A stretch of 64,000 bases of DNA from Paracoccus aestuariivivens (GCF_009711225.1 NZ_WMIE01000013.1:16579-80578); one strand, 5' to 3'; positions 35,485 through 45,069 are shown, counted from the first letter of the stretch. Notes: a model not told the origin generated them from the sequence alone. Numbers and translations: made by a program.

Positions 35485-37602
35485 ATGATCGACGTCGAAG
35501 ACCTCATCGCGCTTGTCCGCAACTACAACCCTCGGACCAATTCGGATCTGATCCGCGACGCCTATGAATATGGCCGCCGGATGCATGAGGGTCAGTTCCG
35601 CCATTCGGGCGAACCCTATTTCACCCATCCCATCGCCGTCGCCGCCATCCTGACAGAAATGCGACTTGATGATGCGACCATCGTGACCGCGCTGCTGCAT
35701 GACACGATCGAGGATACGCGCTCGACCTGGGCCGAAGTCTCGCAGATGTTCGGGCGAGAGATCGCAGATCTGGTCGATGGCGTGACCAAGCTGACCAATC
35801 TGCAGCTTTCCGGCACTCACTCGAAACAAGCCGAGAATTTCCGCAAGCTTTTCATGGCGATGTCTCGCGATCTTCGCGTGATTTTGGTGAAGCTTGCCGA
35901 CCGTCTGCACAATATGCGGACGATCAAATCCATGCGTCCCGAAAAGCAGTCCCAGAAAGCGCGTGAGACGATGGATATCTATGCGCCGTTGGCCGGTCGT
36001 ATGGGTATGCAATGGATGCGCGAAGAACTTGAGGATCTTGCCTTCAAGGTCATCAATCCCGAGGCGCGAAACTCGATCATCCGTCGCTTTGTCAGCCTGC
36101 AACGCGATTCCGGCGACGTGATCCCCAAGATCACTGCCGATATCCGTGCCGAGCTTGAGCGCGAGGGGATCGAGGCCGATGTCTATGGCCGCGCCAAGCG
36201 TCCGTTCAGCATCTGGCGCAAGATGCAGGAAAAGCAGCTGAGTTTCTCGCGTCTGTCAGACATTTACGGTTTCCGCATCATCACGCGGACCGAACCGGAT
36301 TGCTATCGCACGCTAGGGGTGATCCATCATCGCTGGCGCGCGGTGCCGGGCCGGTTCAAGGATTACATCAGCCAGCCCAAGGCCAACGGCTATCGCTCGA
36401 TCCATACCACGGTGTCGGGGCGCGATGGGAAGCGGGTCGAGGTTCAGGTGCGGACCCGACAGATGCACGAGGTTGCCGAGGCCGGCGTGGCTGCGCATTG
36501 GGCTTACCGCGACGGTGTGCGCACCGAAAACCCCTTTGCCGTCGATCCGGGGGAATGGATCGCCAGCCTTACCGAGCGTTTCGGCGAGGAAGATCACGAC
36601 GAGTTTCTCGAGCATGTAAAGCTCGAGATGTATTCGGATCAGGTGTTCTGCTTCTCGCCCAAGGGCGACGTCATCCCGCTGCCGAAAGGCGCGACGCCGA
36701 TCGACTTTGCCTATGCAATTCACACGCGGCTGGGCAATAGCTGTGTCGGGGCCAAGGTGGACGGCATTCGCGTGCCCTTGTGGACGCGATTGAAGAACGG
36801 TCAGTCGGTTGAGATCATTGCTGCCTCGGGTCAGCGTCCGCAGCCGACTTGGCTGGATATCGTCGTGACTGGTCGTGCCAAGGCAGCCATCCGGCGCAGC
36901 TTGCGGCAGGAAGACCGCTCGCGGTTTATCCGGCTTGGCTCGGAACTGATCCGCGTCGCGTTCGAGCACGTTGGCCGTCGTGTCACCGACAAGGCGCTTC
37001 GGACTGCCGCACGGACCATGGCCTTGCCGGATACGGACGAGCTTTTGGCCCGCATCGGTAGTGCCGAAATCTCGGCGCATGAGGTTTTATCCGCACTTTA
37101 CCCCGAACTTGCGGCCAAGCGCAGCGAGATTGACGCAAGACGCGGCGTTGCCGGACTTGAGGCCGATCAGGAATTTACCCGCGCGCCCTGCTGCAATCCT
37201 TTGCCGGGTGAACGGATCGTCGGCATCACCTATCGTGGCAAGGGCGTGGTGATCCATGCCATCGACTGCCCCGTGCTGGCCGAGTACGAGGAAAGCCCCG
37301 AGCGTTGGGTCGATCTGCATTGGCGCGAAGGGCAGCATCCGCCCGCATACTCGACCAATCTGCTGTTGACCATTCGCCACGACGCGGGTGTTCTGGGCCG
37401 CATCTGCACGCTGATCGGCGGGCAGGGGGCCAATATCTCGGATCTGGAATTCCTTGATCGTAAGCCGGATTTCTACCGCCTGAGAATCGAGGTCGAATTG
37501 CGCGACAGCGAACATCTGCATGCGTTGTTGACCGCGCTCGAGGCTGAAAGCGACGTGGCGCAAGTCGCGCGCATCCGCGACCCATCGGCAAATCTGGACT
37601 AA
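35485..37602 (+). CDS. rsh: Bifunctional (p)ppGpp synthetase/hydrolase (RelA/SpoT homolog)
   Basis: The 705-residue protein has an HD hydrolase domain with 'FTHPIAVAAIL' and the active 'LLHDTIEDT' motif, a synthetase domain with 'RAKRPFSIWRKMQEKQLSFS', 'DIYGFRIITRTEPDCYRTLG' and 'EVQVRTRQMHEVAEAGVAAH', a TGS domain ('VFCFSPKGDVIPLPKGATPI') and a C-terminal ACT domain (~residues 625-700). Both active sites look intact, so it can make and break ppGpp. The pdxJ-acpS genes often found downstream in relatives are absent; a convergent oxidoreductase overlaps its end by 4 bp. Confidence 0.95.
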   Translation: MIDVEDLIALVRNYNPRTNSDLIRDAYEYGRRMHEGQFRHSGEPYFTHPIAVAAILTEMRLDDATIVTALLHDTIEDTRSTWAEVSQMFGREIADLVDGVTKLTNLQLSGTHSKQAENFRKLFMAMSRDLRVILVKLADRLHNMRTIKSMRPEKQSQKARETMDIYAPLAGRMGMQWMREELEDLAFKVINPEARNSIIRRFVSLQRDSGDVIPKITADIRAELEREGIEADVYGRAKRPFSIWRKMQEKQLSFSRLSDIYGFRIITRTEPDCYRTLGVIHHRWRAVPGRFKDYISQPKANGYRSIHTTVSGRDGKRVEVQVRTRQMHEVAEAGVAAHWAYRDGVRTENPFAVDPGEWIASLTERFGEEDHDEFLEHVKLEMYSDQVFCFSPKGDVIPLPKGATPIDFAYAIHTRLGNSCVGAKVDGIRVPLWTRLKNGQSVEIIAASGQRPQPTWLDIVVTGRAKAAIRRSLRQEDRSRFIRLGSELIRVAFEHVGRRVTDKALRTAARTMALPDTDELLARIGSAEISAHEVLSALYPELAAKRSEIDARRGVAGLEADQEFTRAPCCNPLPGERIVGITYRGKGVVIHAIDCPVLAEYEESPERWVDLHWREGQHPPAYSTNLLLTIRHDAGVLGRICTLIGGQGANISDLEFLDRKPDFYRLRIEVELRDSEHLHALLTALEAESDVAQVARIRDPSANLD

Positions 37603-38909
37603 ATTCCCAGCCGGTCGCGCAGCGAGTACCACGACATTCCGGCGACCAGCATCGGCCAACGCAGCATTGCGCCACCGGGGAACGGCGGACAGGGCAGGGC
37701 GGCCATCGCATCGAAACCGTCGGCTTGCCCCTCGACCGCCTGAGCCATCAATTTGCCCGCCAAGGTCGCCAGCGCCAAGCCGTGGCCGGAATATCCGCTG
37801 GCCGACAGGCAGTTCGGCGCAGGTCGGATGAAGCAGGGCATCCGGTTCATGGTAATCGCCAGAGTGCCGCCCCATGCATGGGTGAATTTGACATCCGCGA
37901 GACCAGGATAGATTTGCAGCAGCGGCTTGCGGACCTTGGCCGCGATATCGTTGGGAAAGCGGTAGCTGACATTCTCGCCACCGCCGAAGATCAGCCGTCC
38001 TTCAGCATCAAGACGCCAGTAATTGACCACGAACTTGGTGTCGTGAACGCCGATATTGCGGGTCAGCACCTCGGTCGCGCGGTCACCCAAGGGCTCGGTC
38101 GCTACGATAAAATTATTGATGGGCATCACCCGTGCCGCAACTTTCGGCTCAAGTTCGCCAAGATAGCCGTTCGCGGCGAGGATCAGATGGTCGCAGCGGA
38201 CGCGGCCCTGTCCGGTCGTGACGATGGTCTTGCCGCTCGCCTGCTGCGCATGATCGATCCCCGTCACCTCGGACAATTCGTAGATCCGCGCACCGGCACC
38301 ATCGGCCAGCCTTGCCATGCCGATGGCAAGGTTCAGCGGATGGACGTGACCCGCACCATGGTCCAACTCGCCCGCGATATAGGCGTCCGAAGGCAGGATC
38401 GCCTTGAACCCATCGCCGGCAAGGGCCTCGATTTCGTGATAACCATAGTCGCGCGACAGTCGTTCGATCATGTCCATCGCATGGTCGAATTCCTCGGGCG
38501 TGCGAAAGGCGTGCGCAATCCCATTCGTGATCGGAACATTCGCACGGGCGGCGAGTTGGCGCGTCAGGCGTTTGGCTTCCTCGGCCAGATCCCATAACCG
38601 GTGCGAGACATCGACCCCCGCCATCTTTTCCAGATCATCGACTTCAAGCCGTTGCCCCGAGCCAAGCTGCCCGCCATTTCGCCCCGAAGCTCCGAAGCCC
38701 ACACGATGCGCCTCAAGGACGACGACGCGGCGTCCGGCTTCGGCCAGATGCAGCGCCGCCGAAAGGCCGGTATAACCAGCCCCGATCACAACGACATCCG
38801 CACTCACGTCGCCTTGCAGGGCCGGAAAGCCCCGCAAAGGGTCGCGAGTGTCGGCATAAAGACTGGGAGGATATTCCCCCAGCCGGTCGTTGGAATGCAG
38901 CAGGTTCAT
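37599..38909 (-). CDS. FAD-dependent amine oxidoreductase (DAO family, PuuB-like)
   Basis: The 436-residue flavoprotein starts at 38909, where ATGA overlaps the glutamine synthetase stop. The FAD-binding Rossmann motif is 'DVVVIGAGYTGLSAALHLAE', followed by 'VVVLEAHRVGFGASGRNGGQ', the DAO signature. The C-terminal 'FSASGYSGHG'-type FAD loop ('LSASGYSGHGLALATLAGKL') is present. Position after a PuuA-like ligase and a class I amidotransferase suggests oxidation of gamma-glutamylated amines, as PuuB does with gamma-glutamylputrescine. The exact amine is unknown. Confidence 0.85.
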   Translation of the reverse strand: MNLLHSNDRLGEYPPSLYADTRDPLRGFPALQGDVSADVVVIGAGYTGLSAALHLAEAGRRVVVLEAHRVGFGASGRNGGQLGSGQRLEVDDLEKMAGVDVSHRLWDLAEEAKRLTRQLAARANVPITNGIAHAFRTPEEFDHAMDMIERLSRDYGYHEIEALAGDGFKAILPSDAYIAGELDHGAGHVHPLNLAIGMARLADGAGARIYELSEVTGIDHAQQASGKTIVTTGQGRVRCDHLILAANGYLGELEPKVAARVMPINNFIVATEPLGDRATEVLTRNIGVHDTKFVVNYWRLDAEGRLIFGGGENVSYRFPNDIAAKVRKPLLQIYPGLADVKFTHAWGGTLAITMNRMPCFIRPAPNCLSASGYSGHGLALATLAGKLMAQAVEGQADGFDAMAALPCPPFPGGAMLRWPMLVAGMSWYSLRDRLGI

Positions 38910-40264
38910 ACGTTCAGCAACAGATGTTCCCGTTCCCACGGGCTGATAACCTGAAGAAACTCTTTGTATTCATTGCGCTTTACGGACTGATAGGTCGCGA
39001 TGAATTCGGCACCCAGCACCTCGCGCATGGCCTCGTTTTCATCCATCAGATCCAGCGCATCGCCCAGATTATAGGGCAGTTCGTCTTGCGACATATAGGC
39101 ATCGCCCAGACATTCGGCACGCGGGTTTTCCTGCTCGATCAGCCCGAGGTAGCCACAGGCAAGGCTGGAGGCGAGACCCAGATAGGGGTTGCAATCCATA
39201 CCCGCCAGCCGGTTCTCGATCCGACGCGCCTCGGGGCCGGAGATCGGCACGCGCAGGCCCGTCGTCCTGTTGTCGCGGCCCCATTCAAGGTTAATTGGTG
39301 CTGCGAAATCAGGGACATATCGGCGATAGCTATTGACGTAAGGGGCCAGCAGCGCAACTGCAGCAGGCAGGTGCTTCTGCATCCCCGCTATGAAGTGCAT
39401 GAAAGCAGGAGTTTCACGACCCTGTTCATCCGAGAAGATATTCCGGCCGGTATCCGTGCTGACCACCGAGTGATGGATGTGCATGGCGCTGCCCGGCTCG
39501 TCCTCGATGGGTTTCGCCATGAAGGTGGCGAAGCAATCGTGGCGAAGCGCGGCCTCGCGGATCAGGCGCTTGAAGTAGAAGATCTGGTCGGCCAGCTGCA
39601 CCGGATCGCCGTGGTTAAGGTTGATTTCGACCTGACCTGCGCCACCTTCTTGCAGGATGCCGTCGATCTCGAAACCCTGCGCCTCGGCGAAGTCGTAGAT
39701 ATCGTCGATGACCTTGCCGTATTCGTCGACGGCGGACATGGAGTAGGCCTGCTTTGCCGCAGCCCGACGCCCCGAACGACCCATCGGCGGAATGATCGGC
39801 TGGTTCGGGTCGATGTTGCGCGCAACAAGGAAGAACTCCATCTCGGGCGCGACAATTGGCTTCCAGCCTTTCTGGCGGTACAGATCTACAACACGTTTCA
39901 ACACGTTGCGGGGGGCCGTGGGGACCGGCTCGCCCGATTGGGTCGAGACATCATGGATAACCTGCAGTGTGACATCCGCCGTCCACGGCGCTGCCGTCGC
40001 GGTGGAGAAATCTGGTGTCAGGATCATGTCCGGTTCGGTGAATGCGCCCGAAGGGTTGTCCGCCCAATCGCCGGTGATCGTCTGGAGAAAAATCGAGTTC
40101 GGCAGGTAGAACCGCTCCTGATGCGCGAATTTCGAGGCGGGCATGGCCTTGCCACGGGCGACTCCGGCGATATCGGCTACGATGCACTCGACCTCATCCA
40201 GACGTCTGCCCGCGACAAAGTCCTGCGCTGCCTGAGGGGTCTCTTCAATCCAGCGGGGTTTCAT
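38906..40264 (-). CDS. Glutamine synthetase family protein, gamma-glutamylpolyamine synthetase-like
   Basis: The 452-residue protein has the GS catalytic residues: 'VAPEMEFFLV', 'QVEINLNHGDPVQLAD', 'FMAKPIEDEPGSAMHIHHSV' and 'INLEWGRDNRTTGLRVPISG'. The N-terminus 'CIVADIAGVARGKAMPASKF' and lack of the GlnA adenylylation region place it with PuuA-type ligases that couple glutamate to putrescine or other amines using ATP. It is coupled by ATGA overlaps to the genes on both sides, a strong sign of one operon. Confidence 0.85.
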   Translation of the reverse strand: MKPRWIEETPQAAQDFVAGRRLDEVECIVADIAGVARGKAMPASKFAHQERFYLPNSIFLQTITGDWADNPSGAFTEPDMILTPDFSTATAAPWTADVTLQVIHDVSTQSGEPVPTAPRNVLKRVVDLYRQKGWKPIVAPEMEFFLVARNIDPNQPIIPPMGRSGRRAAAKQAYSMSAVDEYGKVIDDIYDFAEAQGFEIDGILQEGGAGQVEINLNHGDPVQLADQIFYFKRLIREAALRHDCFATFMAKPIEDEPGSAMHIHHSVVSTDTGRNIFSDEQGRETPAFMHFIAGMQKHLPAAVALLAPYVNSYRRYVPDFAAPINLEWGRDNRTTGLRVPISGPEARRIENRLAGMDCNPYLGLASSLACGYLGLIEQENPRAECLGDAYMSQDELPYNLGDALDLMDENEAMREVLGAEFIATYQSVKRNEYKEFLQVISPWEREHLLLNV

Positions 40265-40965
40265 GCGGCACCTTGGGTTCGCAGCGCGGAGCGGGGCGCC
40301 TTGAAGAAATTCTCGATACGGTCGGCAATGGTTCCCGATTGCAGCGGTGTGCCGATGCGGGCGCGGGCGCCCTTCAGGACGGGATCGGGAACAACGCCTT
40401 TGGCGCGGGTCTCGATCAGGCCCTCGACAAAATGGTCGTGGAATTCGGGATGGGCCTGAATCGTAAAGGCGCGGTCGTCATAAACAAGAGCCGCATTCTC
40501 GCAGAAATCATTGGTGGCGGCGATCTCGGCCCCTTTCGGGCGCTCGACCACCTGATCCTGATGCCACGCGTTCAAAGTGATCTGGCTGTCGCCGAATTCG
40601 TAATCCTGCGGCCCGACCGCCCAGCCGCCGTCGAATTTAGTAACCTTGCCACCCAATGCCTGCGCGATGATCTGATGCCCGAAGCAGATGCCGACCATCG
40701 GAATATGACCGGCGTAAGCCTTGCGGATGAAGTCCTCTAGCGGAGGAATGAAGGCGTGATCTTCGTAGACGCCGTGCCGCGAGCCGGTCAGCAACCAGCC
40801 GTCCGCGTCGTGGACATCCCCGGGGAAGTCCATGTTCTCGACATGGTAGCTGGTGAAGTCGAAACCGCGTCCGCTGAGCAGTTTTTCGAACATGGTGTCG
40901 TAATCGCCCAGTTCGCCGCGAAGTAGTTCGGGCGACTGACCGCATTTCAGTATGCCGATGCGCAT
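40261..40965 (-). CDS. Class I glutamine amidotransferase-like protein
   Basis: The frame is open far upstream, but the homologous region starts at the ATG at 40965 ('MRIGILKCGQSPELLRGELG'), giving 234 residues. The triad residues are Cys in 'MVGICFGHQIIAQALGG' and His in 'FTIQAHPEFHDH'. This is the GuaA-like class I fold rather than the peptidase C26 type of E. coli PuuD, so it may hydrolyse gamma-glutamyl groups by analogy only. It is first in the minus-strand operon with the GS-like and FAD genes. Confidence 0.83.
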   Translation of the reverse strand: MRIGILKCGQSPELLRGELGDYDTMFEKLLSGRGFDFTSYHVENMDFPGDVHDADGWLLTGSRHGVYEDHAFIPPLEDFIRKAYAGHIPMVGICFGHQIIAQALGGKVTKFDGGWAVGPQDYEFGDSQITLNAWHQDQVVERPKGAEIAATNDFCENAALVYDDRAFTIQAHPEFHDHFVEGLIETRAKGVVPDPVLKGARARIGTPLQSGTIADRIENFFKAPRSALRTQGAA

Positions 40966-41103
40966 GATTGGCCTGTTGATTGTTCGAATCAAAGGTAGTC
41001 GCGCGCGTGGGCACGGGCAAGTCCTCGTTCCTTCGTGGGGCTGGTGGCCGGGAACTCTGCAAGCTAGGCTGCGCCCCGAAATATTCGGAGGAAAGGAAAT
41101 CCC

Positions 41104-42231
41104 ATGCCCGGTCTGCGTCCCGATGTCGATCCCGACGGCCTGCAGGAGTTTTCGGTCGTGTTTACAGACCGCTCGCTGAACCACATGTCGCAGAAATACC
41201 AAGGCGTCATGCGGGATATCTCGGCAACGCTGCGGGAAGTCTATAAAGCCGAGGCGGTGGCGTTGGTTCCTGGTGGCGGCACCTGCGCCATGGAGGCCGT
41301 CGCGCGTCAGTTCGGTCGCGATGCTCATGCGTTGGTCGTGCGGAACGGCTTCTTCAGCTTCCGCTGGAGCCAGATTTTCGACATGGGCGGTTTTGCCCGC
41401 GAGACGACCGTGATGATGGCACGGCCATCCGGAAACGAGGCCCTGCCGCCTTTTGCACCGGCCCCTGTTGATGAGGTCGTGACGAAAATTCTCGAAACCC
41501 GTCCCGACGCCGTCTTCGCGCCTCATGTCGAAACCGCGGCGGGGATGATCCTGCCTGACGACTACATCAAGGCGATCGCGGATGCCGCACATGAGGTCGG
41601 TGCGCTGATGGTGCTGGACTGCATCGCCTCGGGTGCGATCTGGGTCGACATGCAGGCCACGGGCGTCGACGTGCTGATCTCGGCACCGCAAAAGGGGTGG
41701 TCAGCTTCGCCCTCGGCGGGGATGGTGATGCTTTCGGCCCGCGCGGTCGAAAGGCTGGAACAGACCACCTCGAACAGCTTCGCGCTGGACCTCAAGAAAT
41801 GGCGCGCGATCATGAAGGCGTATGAGGATGGCGGCCACGCCTATCACGCCACCATGCCCACAGATGCCATTCTGGGCATGCGCGACGCGATGATCGAAAC
41901 CCGCGAACTCGGCTTTGACGCCGCCTGTGATGCGCAGTGGAAGCTGGGCAATGCTGTGCGGGCCGAGCTTGCCAAGCGCGGCCTACGTTCCGTTGCAGCC
42001 GAAGGCTTTGCTGCTCCGGGCGTTGTGGTTTGCTACACCGATGATCCGGAAATCCAGACTGGCAAGAAGTTCCTTGCGGAGGGATACCAGATTGCGGCGG
42101 GCGTGCCGCTGCAGGTCGGTGAAGGCGAGAGTTTCCGCAGTTTCCGCATCGGTTTGTTCGGTTTGGACAAGCTGAAAGATGTCGAGGGCACGCTGGCGCG
42201 CCTGCAGCCCGCTTTCGACGCGGTGTTGTAA
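41104..42231 (+). CDS. Class V PLP-dependent aminotransferase
   Basis: The 375-residue enzyme has the class V fold: 'ALVPGGGTCAMEAVARQFGR', 'APHVETAAGMILPDDYIKAI', 'LMVLDCIASGAIWVDMQATG' and the PLP lysine in 'LISAPQKGWSASPSAGMVML'. It resembles alanine- or serine-glyoxylate aminotransferases, but the substrate cannot be told. GGAAAGGAAATCCC precedes the ATG. It is divergent from the gamma-glutamyl operon (138-bp gap), so it may share regulation and handle amine-derived products; this link is inferred. Confidence 0.87.
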   Translation: MPGLRPDVDPDGLQEFSVVFTDRSLNHMSQKYQGVMRDISATLREVYKAEAVALVPGGGTCAMEAVARQFGRDAHALVVRNGFFSFRWSQIFDMGGFARETTVMMARPSGNEALPPFAPAPVDEVVTKILETRPDAVFAPHVETAAGMILPDDYIKAIADAAHEVGALMVLDCIASGAIWVDMQATGVDVLISAPQKGWSASPSAGMVMLSARAVERLEQTTSNSFALDLKKWRAIMKAYEDGGHAYHATMPTDAILGMRDAMIETRELGFDAACDAQWKLGNAVRAELAKRGLRSVAAEGFAAPGVVVCYTDDPEIQTGKKFLAEGYQIAAGVPLQVGEGESFRSFRIGLFGLDKLKDVEGTLARLQPAFDAVL

Positions 42232-42324
42232 CAAGACTGGCACGGCGGGCAGGTGGCGGGAACGATCCTGCCGTCGGGGGCGTTGGCTATCTGAAACGGC
42301 AGTTCACTTCGAAAGGACAGAACA

Positions 42325-42750
42325 ATGCCCAATCACGACACCACCAACGACCTGAAAGCCGAAGCCCGCCGCGCCGCCGAGGATGTGGGCCGCGAAGCGC
42401 GCCGCGCAGCCGATGATGCGGCAGATGCAGCGGAAAACGCGAAAAACCGTAGTGCCGAACTGCTTGGTTCGGCCTTCGAAAAAGGCGCCGAATTCGTCGA
42501 TGCTGCCCGCAAACGTGGCGCAGAATACTACGAAGGTGCACGCGGCAAGGGCTCGGAATATGCCGAACACGCCCGAGACGAAGCCCGCCGGATCTACCGC
42601 GAGGGCGAACGTCGCGCCGGTGACGTCGCAGGCTACGCCGAGGACTATTACGACGATGTTTCGGCAATGGTGCGCCGCAATCCGGGGCAGGCGCTTGGCA
42701 TTGCCGTGGGCGTCGGCTTCCTGCTGGGTCTGATCGTCTCGCGCCGTTAA
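42325..42750 (+). CDS. ElaB/YqjD/DUF883-like membrane-anchored helical protein
   Basis: The 141-residue protein is rich in Ala, Arg, Glu and Asp, with 11-residue-like amphipathic repeats ('LKAEARRAAEDVGREARRAA', 'ADDAADAAENAKN'). It ends in a short C-terminal helix with GxxxG-type glycines ('RNPGQALGIAVGVGFLLGLI'). This matches YqjD/ElaB proteins, tail-anchored membrane proteins of stationary phase that can bind ribosomes. The next gene is a YqjE-type holin-superfamily protein, the same pair as yqjD-yqjE. Confidence 0.8.
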   Translation: MPNHDTTNDLKAEARRAAEDVGREARRAADDAADAAENAKNRSAELLGSAFEKGAEFVDAARKRGAEYYEGARGKGSEYAEHARDEARRIYREGERRAGDVAGYAEDYYDDVSAMVRRNPGQALGIAVGVGFLLGLIVSRR

Positions 42751-42759
42751 GGAGTCCGC

Positions 42760-43395
42760 ATGTTCGCCTATGCCAAAAATATGCAGCTTGCCGCGTCAGA
42801 CAAGCTGCGGCGCGTAGGCCTGACGGTCGGGGCAGGGGTCGTTCTGACCATCGGGGCAGGGTTCCTGCTAGCCGCATTGTGGAGCTATCTGACCTACAAC
42901 CTTGGTTGGGGCTCGATGATGGCATCGCTTGTCATCGGTGCGGTTCTTGTGGTGCTGGGGCTAATCGTGCTTGGCATCGCAAGGGTCGAACGGCATCCAG
43001 CACCCAGCACCGACGACCTGCGCGTCGAGGTCGAACAACAACTGCACCTGATGGCCAATTCCGCGATCACCAAGGTCTCGGATGCTGCCGATGCGGCGAT
43101 GGACAGGGCTTCGGTGAAAGCCGGACAAGTGCTAGACCAAGCTGAACACAAGGTCCATGCAGTTGCCGACAATCTGGGTTACCGCGCCAATCGCGCGGCC
43201 GATCTGGCCGAGGCCAGGGTCTATGGCGCGGCCCGGAACATGAGCGAGACCGCCGCACGACGCTTCGGCTTTGCTTCGTCTGAAACGGACGAGCCGTCCC
43301 GAATGTCATCGGTCGCGCCGTTTCTTGGCGCGCTGGCGGTGGGGATCACATTGGCGTCACGTCTTCAAAGCCGACGGCATCGGGATGATGACTGA
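42760..43395 (+). CDS. Phage holin superfamily III/YqjE-like membrane protein
   Basis: The 211-residue protein has two membrane helices at the N-terminus ('VGLTVGAGVVLTIGAGFLLA', 'MMASLVIGAVLVVLGLIVLG') followed by a long helical cytosolic part ('LDQAEHKVHAVADNLGYRAN') and another hydrophobic stretch near the C-terminus. The first part matches the Phage_holin_3_6/YqjE family, which despite its name is a normal chromosomal membrane family. It lies 9 bp after the DUF883-like gene and ends before a strong terminator. Confidence 0.75.
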   Translation: MFAYAKNMQLAASDKLRRVGLTVGAGVVLTIGAGFLLAALWSYLTYNLGWGSMMASLVIGAVLVVLGLIVLGIARVERHPAPSTDDLRVEVEQQLHLMANSAITKVSDAADAAMDRASVKAGQVLDQAEHKVHAVADNLGYRANRAADLAEARVYGAARNMSETAARRFGFASSETDEPSRMSSVAPFLGALAVGITLASRLQSRRHRDDD

Positions 43396-43405
43396 GTAAA
43401 AAATG

Positions 43406-43432
43406 AAAAGCCCCGTATCTTACGGGGCTTTT
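43406..43432. terminator. Bidirectional terminator between the holin-family gene and grxD
   Basis: A 12-bp perfect stem, AAAAGCCCCGTA (43406-43417) with TACGGGGCTTTT (43421-43432), has a 3-nt loop and A/T tracts on both sides. It separates two convergent transcripts. Confidence 0.95.
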
Positions 43433-43454
43433 TTATATTTATTCCAACCTAATC

Positions 43455-43817
43455 TCAGCCGTTCGCTTCGCGGATTTTGTTGGCAGCGTCTTTATCATAG
43501 GCAACGCCGACCTTATCGAAAAGCTGGTCCAACTCACCCGACAAAGTCATCTCGGTCACGATGTCGCAACCTCCGACGAACTCACCTTTGACATAAAGTT
43601 GGGGAATGGTCGGCCAGTCCGAGAAATCCTTGATGCCTTGGCGGATATCGGCGTCTTTCAGAACGTCGACGTCGCTGTAGTTGACACCCATATAGTTCAG
43701 CACGCCTGCGACGCGGCTCGAAAAACCGCATTGCGGCATTTCTTTCGAGCCTTTCATGAACAGCACCACATCGGTGGCATCGATGGTTTCCTGGATCTTC
43801 TGACGAACGTCCGTCAT
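43455..43817 (-). CDS. grxD: Monothiol glutaredoxin Grx4 family
   Basis: The 120-residue protein has the CGFS active site ('[20 protein letters not shown]'), the glutathione-binding '[20 protein letters not shown]', and the family start '[14 protein letters not shown]'. CGFS glutaredoxins hold a [2Fe-2S] cluster with glutathione and deliver it or sense iron, often together with BolA, whose gene is directly upstream in the same direction (52-bp gap). Confidence 0.95.
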   Translation of the reverse strand: MTDVRQKIQETIDATDVVLFMKGSKEMPQCGFSSRVAGVLNYMGVNYSDVDVLKDADIRQGIKDFSDWPTIPQLYVKGEFVGGCDIVTEMTLSGELDQLFDKVGVAYDKDAANKIREANG

Positions 43818-43869
43818 CTGGGTCTTCCTTTTGTCTGGTTTGTCGACCGTAGATCGCTTTCGCGCGGCC

Positions 43870-44112
43870 TTATTCAGGGGCCTTGGTGGTCAAGGCCAAG
43901 GCGTGCAACTCACCATGTGCGCCGTCCATCTTACCTTGCAGCGCGGCATAGACCGCGCGCTGTTGCTGAACGCGGTTCAACCCACGGAAGCTTTCGTCGA
44001 TCACTTCGGCGGCGTAATGATTTCCGTCTCCGGCGAGATCGGTGATCGAGATGCGCGCCTGAGGGAAGGCTGCACGGATCAGCGCTTCGATGTCATGGGC
44101 TTCCATCGCCAT
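43870..44112 (-). CDS. bolA: BolA family protein
   Basis: The start is set at 44112 because GAAAGGA lies 6 nt upstream. The 80-residue protein shows '[20 protein letters not shown]', '[20 protein letters not shown]' and the conserved '[14 protein letters not shown]' with '[14 protein letters not shown]'. The GDGNHY variant is of the IbaG/YrbA-like, Grx-binding kind. It forms Fe-S heterodimers with Grx4 (the next gene) and acts in iron-sulfur trafficking. Confidence 0.93.
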   Translation of the reverse strand: MAMEAHDIEALIRAAFPQARISITDLAGDGNHYAAEVIDESFRGLNRVQQQRAVYAALQGKMDGAHGELHALALTTKAPE

Positions 44113-44517
44113 GGTTGGTCCTTTCAAATGATACCCTTGATGTAGGGGAAGCCTGAACGGCTCGCAAGGTGGCCGGAAAGTGCGAAAAGTGGGTAATTCA
44201 GGTGAAAGTTGTAGATTTCCCAGAAAACCGTACGAACTGACGCTCCCGTTACATAAAGCTTGTTCTCAGCACGTTTTATGCGGTTATTGCGGGCATTCCG
44301 CCAAGCGGGGCATTCTGCGCGCGAAATCAGCAAGAAAGGCGGGGTTCGAGAACGACTGACCGAAATTCACGATAATCAGTATTATGTTTATTTTGTGGAT
44401 TTATAGCTTTGCATAACCCAGTATTTGCTGGTTCTTTCACTAGAAATTTGGCCCGAATGGCAAAGATTCTGAACAAGTTTCAAGGCTGACTCAGGACTGC
44501 GACGAAAGGAAAAATAG
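44113..44517. other. Divergent promoter region, no gene seen
   Basis: These 405 bp lie between bolA (minus) and the thioredoxin-like gene (plus). They are AT-rich compared with the genes. No open frame is convincing and I found no terminator-type hairpin; they should hold the two promoters. Confidence 0.5.
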
Positions 44518-45069
44518 ATGGCCGTTACTCCTCCTGTCTGCGACTTCGGAACGCCCGCGCCGGCCTTTGATCTGCCTGATCCTGACGGCAACCGCTTCAC
44601 TCTGTCGCAACTCGCCGGCCCGAACGGCATGCTTGTCATGTTCATCTGCAATCATTGCCCCTACGTTCAGGCGATTATCGATCGCATCCAACGCGATGCT
44701 GCAGCGCTGCAAGAACTTGGTATCGGCGTGGTCGCGATATCTGCCAATGATGTGACCGAGTATCCCGAAGACGCCCCCGACCGGATGAAGGCCGAGGCCG
44801 CGCGCCTCGGCTTCACCTTTCCGTATCTGTACGACGAGACGCAGGACGTCGCGCGCGCCTATGACGCGCAATGTACGCCGGACTTCTTCGGCTACAACGC
44901 GGATCTGGAACTTCAGTATCGCGGCAGGTTCGACGGTTCGCGTCGCACGGCTGCAGAACCCGATGCCCGTCGTGAGTTATATGAGGCCATGGCGCTGATC
45001 GCGGAAACCGGTCAAGGTCCGCGAGAGCAAGTTCCGTCCATGGGTTGCTCGATCAAGTGGAGAAGCTGA
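44518..45069 (+). CDS. Thioredoxin family (AhpC/TSA-like) protein
   Basis: The 183-residue cytosolic protein has the peroxiredoxin-like thioredoxin fold: 'FGTPAPAFDLPDPDGNRFTL', 'LVMFICNHCPYVQAIIDRIQ' with the CxxC pair CNHC, and 'DVARAYDAQCTPDFFGYNAD'. This subgroup (resembling YfiT-like and redoxin-domain proteins) probably reduces disulfides or peroxides, but the substrate is unknown. It abuts the phosphoglycolate phosphatase gene (stop directly before the next ATG). Confidence 0.88.
   Translation: MAVTPPVCDFGTPAPAFDLPDPDGNRFTLSQLAGPNGMLVMFICNHCPYVQAIIDRIQRDAAALQELGIGVVAISANDVTEYPEDAPDRMKAEAARLGFTFPYLYDETQDVARAYDAQCTPDFFGYNADLELQYRGRFDGSRRTAAEPDARRELYEAMALIAETGQGPREQVPSMGCSIKWRS

Noticed and set aside
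42760..43395. Phage holin as evidence of a prophage
   Set aside because: The holin superfamily III/YqjE name is historical; the gene pairs with a YqjD/ElaB-like gene among core genes with no phage genes nearby.
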